DNA of 64,000 nucleotides from Galeruca laticollis. Lineage: Eukaryota > Arthropoda > Insecta > Coleoptera > Chrysomelidae. The position numbers and the translations under genes were made by a program. Positions 52,141 through 63,252 of this stretch are shown here, one piece after another. The DNA lies in assembly GCA_963921935.1 (NCBI GenBank), contig OY998184.1:28573567-28637566 (forward strand), in the 5' to 3' direction. Below the pieces are notes generated by a model. That model was not told where the DNA came from and did no database searches. It saw only the letters and a list, made by a program, of their open reading frames with translations. Within the stretch, counting starts at the first letter, position 1. Each line of letters opens with the position of its first letter.

Positions 52141-54606
52141 CTATTCATAATATCTAAATACATGTTCTACATTGAACACTCCCCTTTCTAATTGTGTACC
52201 TGGATAGAATAAGCGATAACTATTTTGAGCATCACTATTATCGACTACATATGGCCCTTCAAATGGTGATAATAATTTTTTACATTGATTTTCACCTTTC
52301 TTTGGTGTTCTAAAAGATCTTACTAGGACTAAATCTCCTTTTTCAAATCTAATCTTCTTATTATTTTTGTCTCCTTTTCTTTTAATAAATCTTATAGCAC
52401 TTCTCTCCAAATTCTTGCTTACTTTATTCAAAACTTGAGACATATCCCATTCTCTCTGTATTATCCATTCACGTTCTGGGGGTATTCCTTTCAAAATAAA
52501 TTGTGGACATTCTTCAGTAACTCCATTAGGTAATTGATTTGAAAATTTCTCGACTTGATTTAGATTTTCTTCCCATAAATTGTGTCTATTATTACATAAA
52601 ATCCTTAAATACTTAACAACTTCATTGATGTACCTCTCAGCTGGATTAGATGAAGGTCTTCTTATACTTATGAAATTCATTTTAATATTATAATTTCTAC
52701 ACAAGCGTTTGACTTTTTCACTCACAAAGTAAGTAGCATAATCCAATATTAAGTTTTCCGGAGTTCCTATTTCTTCTATAAAATTTTTCAGACAAGATAT
52801 TACTGTGTTTGCATTGGTACGTTGACAAGGAAAAGTTCTTACAAATTTTGAAAATATATCTACCATAACTAAAATATGTTTGTTGCCTTGCTTGCTAGGT
52901 ATTAATTGTGATATGAAATCAATAGCTACTATATGTAAAGGCTTGAGTGCTATTATAGGTTTTGGTCCACTAATATGATGATAGTTCCTTTCCTTCGCCA
53001 ACTGACAAATTTTACAGATTTCTTTAACCAATGATATGTCCTTCTTTGCAGTGTAATTTTCTCTAAACAACATCCATAGCTTTCGAGATCCTATATGTCC
53101 ATACTCCTCATGTAGTTGTTTGAGAATTTCCTTAGCATATTCAGGTGTTATTAAATAAATTTCCCTATCTTCCATCTTCTTATACCAAATTCCCTCGTTT
53201 TGAAATGCTCCTCTTTTACAAGATTCTTGTAAATTCCTCTGATCCTCCATTATTTTTTCCAAAGTAAACAAACCTTCAGTTTTTTGCAACCTATTTATGC
53301 CAATTTGAAATTGTTGATCCTTCTTCTTCATTTCTGTTTCACGGCTAAGAGCATCCGCTACTATATTAGTTTTCCCAGGAATAAATTTTATTTCAAATTC
53401 ATATTCCTGTAATAGAAGTATCCATCGATGTATCCTATTGTTTGCATAACGATTTTTAAACATTGCTGTTAAAGCTGAATGGTCTGTTTCCAAGTAAAAT
53501 TTTGCTCCTAATAGATAAAAACGTAATTTAGTTATGCAAAATACTATGCTCGCCATCTCCAATTCAGTAACTGAGTATTTTCTTTCATAGTTTTTCGTTA
53601 CTCGGGAAATAAAACTGATTGGTACTTCTCTTTCCTCTTGTTCTTGCAATAAAACTCCTGCTAATCTATCTATGGATGCATCGGTTCTTAAAATAAATGG
53701 CTTGTCATATTGAGGATGATAAACCTGCAAATTTTGTGAAAATATTTCCTTGAGATCTTGGAAAGCTTGTTCTCTTCTAGCATCCCATTTCCATTTTGTT
53801 TCCTTCTTGAGTAATTCAATTAATGGAATTTCCTTATTACTGAGGTCTGGTATTAGTCGTTTGAAGTAGTTGAGAATTCCCAAAAATCCTCGAAGAGTTT
53901 TCAGATTAGTCGGTGTTTTATATTCCCTTATGGTTCTAATTCGTTCTGGGTTCATTCTCACTCCAGTAGAATTTAAAATATATCCCAAATACTGCACTTC
54001 TTTTTGGTAAAATTGACATTTTTCCATGTTCAATTTTAATCCTGCTTTTTCCAATTCTGCCAATATAGTCTTCATATGTTCGTGATGTTGTTCTTCATTT
54101 TCCGAATATATTAATATATCATCGATATAGTGCAATGTAAAATGTTCATATTGGTTCAGAACAGTGTGAAGTGTTCTTACCAATGCTGCACACGAACTCT
54201 GTAAACCAAATGGAACAACACAAAATTGGTATACCACACCATCAATCATAAATGCTGTATATGGACGACTTCTTTTATCTAATGGAATCAACCAGAAACT
54301 ATGCTTCAAATCCAGTTTCGTGAATATGTTAGCTCTTGTAATCCTACCAAATATCCCCTCTACATTTAAAGGACTCTCATATTGTTTTTTAGTATATGAG
54401 TTGAAATTTCTGGCATCCAAACATAATCTAATCTCACCTGACTTTTTTCGGACACATGTTATCGCACTTATATATGGAGAGTTGGATCTTTCTATAATAC
54501 CATCTTGTATCATCTTTTCTAACTCCTGGTATACTTCATTTTTTAGCTTATAAGGAATGGGATAGGTTTTTATTTTGAAATTACTAATATCCTTGTTCAT
54601 TTCCAA
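52141..54606 (-). CDS. pol: Gypsy pol polyprotein: reverse transcriptase, RNase H, integrase (intact)
   Basis: 821 codons without interruption. Reverse transcriptase: KLDL (D99) and YIDD (160-163). RNase H: RTDAS (D309), TELE (E350), ETDHS (D375), VADAL (D418). Integrase: zinc-binding H499, H504, C531, C534, then D563 (AIDF), D622 (LDYA) and E657 (NPAERY), the last pair 35 apart as in DD35E integrases. A C-terminal region with KGDLVLVRSF resembles the GPY/F-type module. All catalytic residues are present. The frame continues upstream of ATG 54606 for about 20 codons to a TAA at 54672-54670, beyond which protease is in the same frame, so pol would normally be part of a protease-pol fusion. Confidence 0.95.
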   Translation of the reverse strand: MEMNKDISNFKIKTYPIPYKLKNEVYQELEKMIQDGIIERSNSPYISAITCVRKKSGEIRLCLDARNFNSYTKKQYESPLNVEGIFGRITRANIFTKLDLKHSFWLIPLDKRSRPYTAFMIDGVVYQFCVVPFGLQSSCAALVRTLHTVLNQYEHFTLHYIDDILIYSENEEQHHEHMKTILAELEKAGLKLNMEKCQFYQKEVQYLGYILNSTGVRMNPERIRTIREYKTPTNLKTLRGFLGILNYFKRLIPDLSNKEIPLIELLKKETKWKWDARREQAFQDLKEIFSQNLQVYHPQYDKPFILRTDASIDRLAGVLLQEQEEREVPISFISRVTKNYERKYSVTELEMASIVFCITKLRFYLLGAKFYLETDHSALTAMFKNRYANNRIHRWILLLQEYEFEIKFIPGKTNIVADALSRETEMKKKDQQFQIGINRLQKTEGLFTLEKIMEDQRNLQESCKRGAFQNEGIWYKKMEDREIYLITPEYAKEILKQLHEEYGHIGSRKLWMLFRENYTAKKDISLVKEICKICQLAKERNYHHISGPKPIIALKPLHIVAIDFISQLIPSKQGNKHILVMVDIFSKFVRTFPCQRTNANTVISCLKNFIEEIGTPENLILDYATYFVSEKVKRLCRNYNIKMNFISIRRPSSNPAERYINEVVKYLRILCNNRHNLWEENLNQVEKFSNQLPNGVTEECPQFILKGIPPEREWIIQREWDMSQVLNKVSKNLERSAIRFIKRKGDKNNKKIRFEKGDLVLVRSFRTPKKGENQCKKLLSPFEGPYVVDNSDAQNSYRLFYPGTQLERGVFNVEHVFRYYE

Positions 54607-54669
54607 CTTATGTATATACTTTGCTGCTATGCATACTTCTTTGTTGAAGAGTCTTCCATATTTTGTTAA

Positions 54670-55239
54670 TTACTCATCAATCTCCTTTCTATATTGTATG
54701 GGACAAAATTGTTCTTGTAGATCTTCCACAATTTCTATTTCATTTATTTGACATTGTCTTTCCTCTACCTCTTGTTCTTCCTTTTTGTCAAAAGTTATTA
54801 TATTACCTTCACATAACATGTACCCCTGTTTATAATCAATAATCATCTTGTGATTGCTCAATTCATCATTTCCCAAAATTACATCATATTTTAAATTATT
54901 AACTACTAATAATCGTATTTTATAAGCTATATTTCCCAAATAAAAATCTGTAATTATGGTACTATTTGTATAATATAAATTTTTATCATTCGCTCCTACT
55001 AATGATAGTTTCTTTGTATTTATCATCATAATATCATCTTTATTTAAATTGTCTACTATATCCTGTTTAGTTAATGTTACCTCTGAACCCGTATCTATTA
55101 AAATTCTACAAATAATATTTTGTAATCTACCCTGGATAAATATTAAATTAGGTTTCTCTACTTTTTTACTATTATTTTCATAATCTATAATAAATTCTCG
55201 AGGATGTTCATATCGCGATGAATAGATGATATTATGCAC
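54670..55239 (-). CDS. Gypsy aspartic protease segment of pol
   Basis: About 189 codons from a GTG codon at 55239 (the true entry is probably by ribosomal frameshift from gag, whose frame is -1 relative to this one and overlaps it here). ILIDTGSEVTLT (D49-T50-G51) is the retroviral-type protease active site, and VILGNDELSNHKMIID matches the second half of the fold. The frame ends at TAA 54672-54670 and is in phase with pol downstream, so a single codon separates the two. Confidence 0.85.
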   Translation of the reverse strand: MHNIIYSSRYEHPREFIIDYENNSKKVEKPNLIFIQGRLQNIICRILIDTGSEVTLTKQDIVDNLNKDDIMMINTKKLSLVGANDKNLYYTNSTIITDFYLGNIAYKIRLLVVNNLKYDVILGNDELSNHKMIIDYKQGYMLCEGNIITFDKKEEQEVEERQCQINEIEIVEDLQEQFCPIQYRKEIDE

Positions 55240-55250
55240 GTAAGGACGGT

Positions 55251-57185
55251 TTAAGCAAAATTCGCTATGTTATCCTGTCCAGGAATACACTCTTCTACCT
55301 GTATCTCCTGTCCAACCATGTTTACCTGTCTCCTATTATCATCCTCCCTATTTCTGTTTTGTTCTGGATTGTTTTGGTTTTCTCTGCCATTTTGCCAATT
55401 TCTTCCTCTATTGTTATTATTATTACTATATTGATTTCTTCTCTCGAAATTGTTATGGTTCCTATAGTTCTCCGGATATCTGTTTCCATTATTCCTCTCT
55501 CGATTTCTATTTTGTTCCCCATTTCCTTGGTATCGTCTATCATCAAAGTTCCTGTTTCCATAACTTCTATTTCCATTATTTTCATTATAATCTCTTCTTA
55601 TATTTCCATTATCCCTTCGGGTATCATTTCTGATATTTCCATTTCCATTCTCTCTTCGTGCATCATTTCTATTATTTCCATTTCCATTTTGATATCTAAG
55701 AAAACCATTTCCATTTTAGATACTTCTTTCAACTCTCTGCAAATACCTGGATAAATTGTCCATTGTTTTTATGTTATGTAAGGCTATCGTTTCTGAGACT
55801 TAGGAATTGAAATGTCTCCCGACATATAAAACTAATTCCTCCTCCTTCATAACAGGTTCCAAATATTGTGCCATGTTATAGAGTTGCATAGCATATGCAT
55901 TTAAATTTTTATTCCGATTGTAATCGAATTTCCCAAAATACAATCTTTACCTAAAATTAGCTTGATGAATTTCACCCCAAAAATAATTCATGAATTGGTT
56001 CTCAAATTCTTCCAGATTATTTATGCTTTCTTCCTTATTACAGAACCATAATAGGGCATGTCCAGATAACATCCCTCTAATACAAATCTTCTTCTCCATC
56101 ATATCTCTCATTCCTTTGAGTTTGCTTTTAATTATTTTAATAAACACCTTCGGATGAATGGTATTTATATTCCCATCAAACTTTACTCCGATATCCATGT
56201 TTCCCGTATAGATTACTACACCTCCATTTCTCTTAACGTTAAATTCAATTTCTTCCATGCTTTCCTGTAATTTTCTGTTCATTTCTTCCAGTTCTTTATG
56301 AAATATTTGTCCAATGGGCTCGTTCCTCTCCTCACATGTTCCTGTTTGTGTTTGAAACCTTACATCTAATTCCTTAAATTTATGTTCCGCGTTTTGCTGA
56401 TAATTTTGCATAATTTCTTCGATTGTTTGTTCCCTGAATTTAATATACTCCATTTCTTTCGTTGTATCTTCTGTCTGTTTTATAACTTCCGCTTGGATCG
56501 TTCCCGGTAATTTTCCTTCTATACCTCTCTCTATTTCTTGAATTTGTTCTACTACTTGATTTTCTATCTGCTCTCTAATTTTCATACCGTTTTCTTGAAT
56601 TTCAATCCATATATGTTTGTTTTGCTCCACCATATCTTCTTTCACCTTATTTATCTGCTATCTACATTCTTCATTTTCTTCCCTAAGTTTCCGGAATTCT
56701 TGGATGCTTTCTTTTTTTACCTCTTCTATCTTCTTTTCCAATTTATTCATGTTTCCATTCATTTTATCCATCTTCTCGTTTAGGCTCCCCTCTATTCTAT
56801 TTATATTCCCATTCAAATTGTCCTCCATTTTGTTCATATCTCCCCTCATAGTGTCCATATTTCCATTCACAGTGTCTATTTTTCCATTCAGATTATTAAT
56901 ATCTCCTTTTAATTCATCCTTCATTCTGATCAAAAATTGCATCATGTCTATCTGATCATCTCTACTTCTTCTATTTTGCATCTCCTGTGTCCTATCTTCT
57001 TGTCCTACAGCTTCCCCATCTCCTGTCATACTTTCTTCCTGTACATCTCCTTCTAATTGTTGTCCTTGTTCCAAATATACCGCTTGGTAATCTCCCATAC
57101 CATGACTTCGTTCTTCCCTTTCCTCTTCTGATCCACTGTCTGCTCCTACCTGCCTTCCATCTTTCAACGTCATTCGTTTTGCCAT
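55251..57185 (-). pseudogene. gag: Gypsy gag with four in-frame stops
   Basis: A single frame of 645 codons from ATG 57185 (MAKRMTLKDGRQ) to TAA 55251, interrupted by TAG 56660-56658 and TAA at 55949-55947, 55802-55800 and 55718-55716. The N-terminal ~175 codons are acidic and coiled-coil-rich, with repeated NGN(I/M)(N/D).(M/I) units; then a capsid-like region (LSGHALLWFCNKEE, FMNYFWGEIHQANF); then a strongly Asn/Arg/Gly-rich tail (NGNGNNRND, GNIRNDTRRD, ERRNQYSNNNNRGRNW) suited to RNA binding in place of a CCHC knuckle. The frame itself is undamaged: no frameshift is needed over 1.9 kb. Confidence 0.87.
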
Positions 57186-57257
57186 TTTTAATTGAGTTTA
57201 AAATTTACAAATGTTTCCTATATTTTTAATAAACCGCCCCACGTTTTGGATGACAAT

Positions 57258-59172
57258 TGAACTATTATTGAGACTGTATAATTTCAATTTTTATTTAGTT
57301 TGGCTAGCTCAGTTATTTATTATTATTTCGTTTTGTAACATTTATTATATATTTATTATTTCTGGAGCATGAAACCCTTTTTACTCTTTGAGTCCTGGCT
57401 TTTTATAATATTGTATTTGTTTAAATAAAAAGAAAACACTTTATTTTTAAATAGATTTAATTTTAAATTCAATATTTTATATTTGATAATAATAATTTGA
57501 GACGCCTATGGTTATATTATACCTACTTATTTATTTTGATAATTTCTTCAGTGCGCGTGCGTGAAAAAACTAGTCATGCGCTTTAGCATAAAACGAACAA
57601 TTCTTACACGAAAGAAGCATCTATACATGTACACATAGCTTGTTAACAATGCAGACAAACGAATGGTTCAAACACATAAAAGAATTTATATATAAATCAT
57701 AGTTATATATGATACAAATTGCTGTGGAAAGAAAATAGTTATCTACATAGATATAAATATAGGAATTATATACAGATGGACATAGTTATTACATTAATAA
57801 AATTTCGAGCACCATATTTATGCGATTACAACATGGCGTAAGTACATAATTTAATTTATTTAAATTCGGCCTTTTTATTAATATTAACGATTTATGCAGT
57901 TAATTAACTATATAAAGTCTGTTCTCTTTCTTTTTCAGATCGATCATATTCGCAAATGTTTATCAATTTATGAAATCAAGTACTTATTTGAGTATTTTGA
58001 GTTTTTACTCTGATTATTGGCCAATAATATTTTAAACACACTGACCTGTTGTTCTTGAATTGGGATGAATGTCTCTGGACCCCAGGAATACTCCTCTGAA
58101 GCTCCACAAACCAAAATGATGAGAAATTTCGAAGATTCTTGCCGAAAAACTTGATATAATTAACTGTGACTATTAATAAGATTGTTTTTTATAGTACTTT
58201 ATAGTTTTAATTGTATAAAACTGGGAATTTCTTGAAATTTCTGGAACATTATCACACACACTCCTCGCTTCTTGACACCAGCTTCCCTATTCTTTTAAGC
58301 GTCCCCTCGATTCTCTACTTTTTTCAACAAAACAGTCTTTTGTTTTCTTTTAGGTCACTATTTCAAAGTTTACTTGTTGATTCACAATTTGTTCTGTCAT
58401 ATTTTATAACCAATAAAATATTGTCCTTTGCAATCAAATTAATTGAAACTTCTTTCACTTATTATAAAAGTTTCATACATACACTCTTTCACATTATTAG
58501 TTCATTTATAGAGTTCCTATGAGTTTTTTTATCATACAAATAAATTAAAGTTGGTTATACATAGATACATTTAAATGGTACAACATCCAATATTGTTATT
58601 GACAGTCTATCACTGTTACACTCATATTATTTATAAATATAAATTCTTTTATGTTATTTGTCTATACTCTTTGCATTATATTATTTATAATAAACTTTAA
58701 CAAATTATTATTTATTGATTCAACGTTTATTTTATTTACCATATATCATTTGTATATATGTCATTATTTGTTTATCTATGAAAATCTATTGAATTATATT
58801 CTATTCAATATTTGTATTTGTTTTTTATTCTTAAATTAATGATTATAATGAATTAACTATAATAATATTTGTTTTCATTTCAGATGAACAGCTGATTATG
58901 TTATGGAAAATAATCTTCGTCTTAGGCAACTTTATTTACATCATTACATTGGTTAGGCAATCTCTATATTTTATGTTATTATTGAGGTAATTTCTTTATC
59001 TATTATATTGTTATAGACAATTATTTAATATATCTTTACTTGATATGTTGTTTACATTAAGAAAAGTGTTTCCTTTTTACTTGTTTTCTTAAATTATATT
59101 ATTTTCATATATTTTCATACTAGCAACATATTTTTATAGTACTAATTCTCTTACTATCTATGATATCTGGTT

Positions 59173-59174
<2 letters not shown>
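57258..59174 (-). repeat. 5' LTR of the gypsy element
   Basis: 1,917 bp, starting TGAACC on the minus strand at 59174 and ending GTTCA at 57258. It contains the 178-bp segment missing from the 3' LTR. Confidence 0.9.

Positions 59175-59212
<38 letters not shown>
59175..59212. repeat. (AT)n microsatellite, right flank of the gypsy element
   Basis: 19 AT units abutting the 5' LTR; continuation of the tract at 49357-49432 before insertion. Confidence 0.95.
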
Positions 59213-59215
<3 letters not shown>

Positions 59216-59611
59216 GCATTGGTTTCAAATAATTTATAACATGTATCACTCTCACTTACACACTCCATAACAACACCGTTTTATTTTTCCTTTTCATACA
59301 GATAATAAAGTCGACTTAAAAATTTTATTTCTTAATTAAGTCACTCATTATTTTAATTTTCTCTTAATTTTATTTTCAATAAGTATTATTTGTTTAATAT
59401 TTGTTGATTTTAACTATTTGTACAGAGGTATTTCAACATGCTTATTTACATAACAAAACGAAAAATTTGGCTGAACTGCACGCATGCGCACAAAAAATAA
59501 TTGTTATGAAAAGGTCTATTGGTTTTGTGGACAATACCATCTGTAAGTGTTCATTAGAAACACCTACAGTTGAATAAATCGACTACAATCCATAGATATA
59601 TAATACACAGT
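59213..59611. other. No recognisable gene
   Basis: AT-rich spacer between the gypsy element and the P-like element. Confidence 0.4.
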
Positions 59612-60479
59612 AGATAAAGCATTTCATTCATAAACTGATATTTGTTTTGACCTGAACATTTAGAAAGAAACAAAATATTTTGCATGTGGATTAATTAAAG
59701 AGAGACTCTAATGTTGGAACTCATATGGCAACGCTGCACAAAAGCCTAGAGAAGGAGATTTACGTGCGCTCCTAACACAATCAGTGGCGTATCCCAATAA
59801 ATCAAACACGTATAGGTTATTACTTCGTGAGTAAAAAACAAGTAGCAATAAAATAGATAATAATTCAAAATTATTATTTATATAAAGGAAATAAAAACAA
59901 ACGAAAATATTAATTTAAATTGAATTTAAAGTATGGCTTAAAATTTAGTTCAACATGTAATTTCATAACTTTGTAATATTTTAACTTGAAATTTCAATAA
60001 AATAAATATCATTTAGAGTACATTTCAGTGTTGATAAACCATATTTACTCTACTTATTTGATTTAGGTACCTTTGGCCTGAATAATATGAGAATTACAAT
60101 TTTAAGAGTACAGAATACTTCTTTATTTTCAGTTTATAAAAAATATAAAATTATATTACTTGTTCATACAAACAAACAAAATGATAATTTGGTACCTTTC
60201 AGTGATAAGGAACTTTTGGACTTAATAAAACAAAAAAACTTGCAATTATACTCGTTTTTTCAGTTTTAACAAAAAATATATTGACATTATTCATTTACAC
60301 ATTTACAAATAAAACTAGCTTTGTATTAATACTTCTTGATCAGTTTTTTCTCAGTAAATCTATTTTTTTGGTGGTTTCATGATGAATTCTAATGCTGAAA
60401 CAACTTTTGACTAACTAACTCAATAATTCCATAACATGGTTGTCTAAAATATCACCATCATAAAGATGTTCTCCAAAAA

Positions 60480-61095
60480 AATCGAATACATTTCATAGTA
60501 AAACGCTAATGGTTTTAGAAACTGATAAATTTAACAGAACGTTAATATTTTTATCAAATATGTCATGAGTTTTATGAAAAAATCTGAAATATTTTCCTCC
60601 AGCCTTACAGATATTAATTACCATATCACTTGGATTTTTAAGTCTACCATAAGCTTTTCTTACTTGTAGTTTTGAACAAGTTGTATCCTGTTCCAACATA
60701 TTAACACACTTAGAACAAGTAATACAATTTTTAATGATTTAACTACAAAACCTGCAATATATGATACAACTTCTTGGACATATAAAGTTAAGTCCCAAGA
60801 TGGCGACATAAAAAATTAGATTCTGCAATGTCCATATTTACTTTGACTAAAACATTTTCATGGTCTTCGGATTCTTCTAAATTTTCCCCATCATCTGACC
60901 TACGCAGTAAATTATCTGAGCAGCATGGTAGGATTGAAATTTTTTGCAAGTCTACAGTGTTACCTGTTTTTGGCACCGATATCTCACTATAGACTAACAG
61001 TCTTTTAAAGGCAGCCTCAAATTGTGTGGCTGTCGGGTTGCTATTTTAGCCACCCATGCTACGAATAGCTCCAAAAAATAATTTTTTTAGACTCT
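60480..61095 (-). pseudogene. P-element-like transposase, C-terminal domain
   Basis: Reads CIESLKKLFFGAIRSMGG, then TAA where an ordinary codon is expected, then NSNPTATQFEAAFKRLLV: the IR..GG.N.NPT..QF..A.K signature of P/THAP9-type transposases. It continues through an acidic loop (DDGENLEESEDHENV), a TAA at about 60788, then KNCITCSKCVNMLEQD and LQVRKAYGRLKNPSDMV, the Cys-containing region followed by the G.L..PS motif of the family, and stops at 60493. Further in-frame pieces reach about 60370 (a KSCFSIRIHH segment like the family's R.H..K tail). Several stops. Confidence 0.75.
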
Positions 61096-61099
61096 CAAT

Positions 61100-61660
61100 A
61101 CATATAAGAAATACGAGGAAACCAGTATTTCTTGCAGATTCAACAATTGGAGTCTTATTGCGACGATATAGGATTTTATCCCAACGCTAGGATTTCGGGT
61201 TGGGTCCCTACCCAGCTACCACCCTCGACGATGTAGCTACTGAATCCACTACTGAATCCATTATTGTGTCTAGGGGGACACTTGAGAAACCACTCATTAA
61301 AAACTTAATAAATGTATTGCAGAAATACAGACAACCAAAATTAGCGAACTATGTACAGAATAAATATAAAACAAACATAACCAGTCCTTCCGGGCATATA
61401 TTCAATAATCCTCAAGGGGCAATATAATATCCAATCCCAAAATTAACCAGGCTATAACAAAATATATATAATTATCTATTTACTTACATAATCATCCTCC
61501 CAAGGTACGTCTTCTCTACTCGAAGTGGCGCTTTGTCTTCAGTCACGGTATACACTTCTCAGGTAGGCCTTTCTCGATTCACTTCGACTATAACTTCCCC
61601 AACTATTCGCTTTGCTGGTACTAGTACTTTGCTGCCTAGTTAAACAAATAACTATATTCA
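61100..61660. other. Unexplained segment inside the P-like element
   Basis: This replaces the central transposase domain. A 75-codon plus-strand frame (61200-61424) starts in a GGGTTGGGTCCCTACCCAGC hairpin-like stretch; it has no known motif. A nested insertion is the simplest explanation. Confidence 0.45.
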
Positions 61661-61671
61661 TAAATTTTTAC

Positions 61672-61880
61672 CTGAATGAGCTTGATGGAAACAAAGAATG
61701 TTGAAGTTTTGGCATTGCTCCAGGCTTAAGGTATCTTACATCATTTACTTTAATAAGGATATCTACAGGATCGAAATGATATGAACAAAGTACTGTTCTT
61801 TTCTTAAAACCTTCAGTTTCTTCAAGACCAATAAGTGACAGCCAAATATTTCTTGCTCGCATGTCGGTGGGGAAATTAAG
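61672..61880 (-). pseudogene. THAP-domain exon of the P-like element
   Basis: The exon reads LNFPTDMRARNIWLSLIG, VLCSYHF and YLKPGAMPKL: the F-P, Trp, C..HF and (A/V)P blocks of a THAP zinc finger, in order and at normal spacing. It ends CATTCAG|gtaaaa, a good donor. The first Cys pair of the C2CH finger is not in this piece; it would be on an upstream exon I could not find, and no clear acceptor precedes the piece. The THAP domain is the DNA-binding part of P-type transposases. Confidence 0.75.
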
Positions 61881-62545
61881 AGAAAATAAAAAATTAAGAA
61901 TACTTATATTAATAGATCAACAATGGTTTTAAGAATTAAAAAGACATATTCTTTTTCACAAACAAAGCATTAGTAGTATATTATTACTTGGTCTGGGCTA
62001 AAAATTATAAGACACACTGTAAAATCCCAAAATTTGCAGATATTACTAACTTCTTTTTAACTATTTTAAATAAATACCCAGATAAGATACCTGACATTAT
62101 GATAGTTTCAAATAAAAGTAAATTGGTGAAATATAAGTATTTTTTTAAATAGTATTTTATAATTTTTCGAGTTGACACAGTAACAAAACGTTACAAAAGC
62201 TTTGTTTTGTAATAAAACTATTGTTGATATTTTCGCATCTATTTATCCATCACCAAAAAGCTGCTGTAAATCTACGCCTCTGATACAAGCAAAAGTTTGC
62301 CATACACTATAACCATACTTACTTATGAAAAGTCACTTCGGCACCCACATTATCCTGTTTTTTAGACAAAATACACTTTCGTATCAATATTAATAATTTT
62401 AACGAACAAAATAGTCACAAATTACATAAAAATACTTTAAAATAAACACAAAAACACTCAGAGCAACAACAGAACCGCTCTGGCAACATCACAACTACAA
62501 CATTGACAGACTTTACTATTAATCATTTTATGAATGAAAAGCGGC

Positions 62546-62940
62546 CATTTAAAAATTTATTTATCTCGCGACGTTGCCGTACTTAACAGGAATGTTATAT
62601 TTGATTACATTAACTATATTTAAAACACTATTTTACATTAACGGTTTATTTGGTTCAGAATGCATTATCATAAACAGTGTGTATCCATGTGAAATATGTG
62701 GAACCAATAAATAGGGGCATGTAGTAATTTTACCTATCAAAATAATTTCACTAAATGGATTAGTGCTATGGATAAGTACAATCTGGCAACTGCGCACATC
62801 ATGTCAAACCACAAGGGATGTCGGTTCTTATTTCTTAAGTTTACGTCTTTTTTTAATGATTGACCGCCTTTCAATGTAAATAATTGTATCTATACTTGTA
62901 TTATATATCTATTCTACAATCCTTTTAAAACCTAGTATCG
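62546..62940. other. No recognisable gene
   Basis: Spacer between the P-like element and the promoter region. Confidence 0.4.
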
Positions 62941-62954
62941 CTACTCGAGGCTAG

Positions 62955-63252
62955 ATGGAATTTGTTCAATGAACTCTCTGGAACTTGGTAGCAGTTACTA
63001 GACCTGGAAGAATGTTACCGTACATTCTAGTATGATGTTCGTTTGGGTATATAAAGACGTGAGCCGCTGCGAGCGAGTCACTTTTTAATTGGAAGCGATC
63101 AACGAAACAAGCTAAACAAGCGAATTGGAAAGCGAATATAAGACTACCGGCTTGCCTGTATTAGTCAATATTGATTTATATTTATTAAATAATAAGATCT
63201 GATTGTTGAGTTGTGAAGTTTCTGAGTGTGTCTCCATTCGTCATCTTATCAA
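62955..63252 (+). promoter_or_regulatory. Heat-shock-type promoter and 5' leader
   Basis: 63009-63033 reads as five 5-bp units in exact register: AGAAT GTTAC CGTAC ATTCT AGTAT, i.e. alternating nGAAn and nTTCn with two perfect units and three with one mismatch, the form of a heat-shock element. Further half-sites lie at 62956-62972 (GTTCAATGAAC) and 62980. A TATA box (TATATAAA, 63048-63055) follows at the expected distance. The leader after it, GC-rich and then A/C-rich with ACAAGCTAAACAAGCGAATT (63105-63124), closely resembles the leader of Drosophila Hsp70 genes as I remember it. It leads into ATG 63253. Confidence 0.65.

Larger units (their letters stand above)
49433..59174 (-). mobile_element. 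Gypsy-class LTR retrotransposon, nearly complete
   Basis: Two LTRs in the same orientation (57258-59174 as 5' LTR, 49433-51179 as 3' LTR) enclose gag, protease and pol on the minus strand. The LTR starts TGAAC and ends GTTCA. A primer-binding-like site next to the 5' LTR (minus 57255-57236) ends AACGTGGGGC, as in tRNA-Lys-type sites. A polypurine tract (GAGGGGAA) precedes the 3' LTR at 51181-51190. The LTRs differ by roughly 1-2% by eye plus one 178-bp gap, suggesting a fairly recent insertion. Both ends are in an (AT)n tract. There is no env-like frame in the 0.96 kb between pol and the 3' LTR. Confidence 0.92.
59612..62545 (-). mobile_element. P-element/THAP-like DNA transposon with replaced middle
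   Basis: Inverted ends: GCATTTCATTCATAAACTGA at about 59614 and the reverse complement of an almost identical sequence (GCTTTTCATTCATAAAATGA) ending near 62543, 2.9 kb apart, the classical P-element size. On the minus strand it encodes a THAP-type exon (61880-61672) and, about 600 bp on, the C-terminal transposase domain (61090-60400). The central catalytic domain is missing; 61100-61660 has unrelated sequence. Confidence 0.75.

Noticed and set aside
55359..55754. Ile/Ser-rich plus-strand frame of 131 codons
   Set aside because: Antisense of the Asn/Arg-rich gag tail; composition follows from the repeated codons.
55251..57185. Alternative genetic code (TAA/TAG read as Gln)
   Set aside because: Host genes here stop at TAA and TAG in the normal way and the pol frame ends normally, so mutation of this copy is more likely.
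49433..59174. Endogenous retrovirus with env
   Set aside because: No open frame or membrane-protein motif lies between pol and the 3' LTR; it is a gypsy-class retrotransposon without a visible env.
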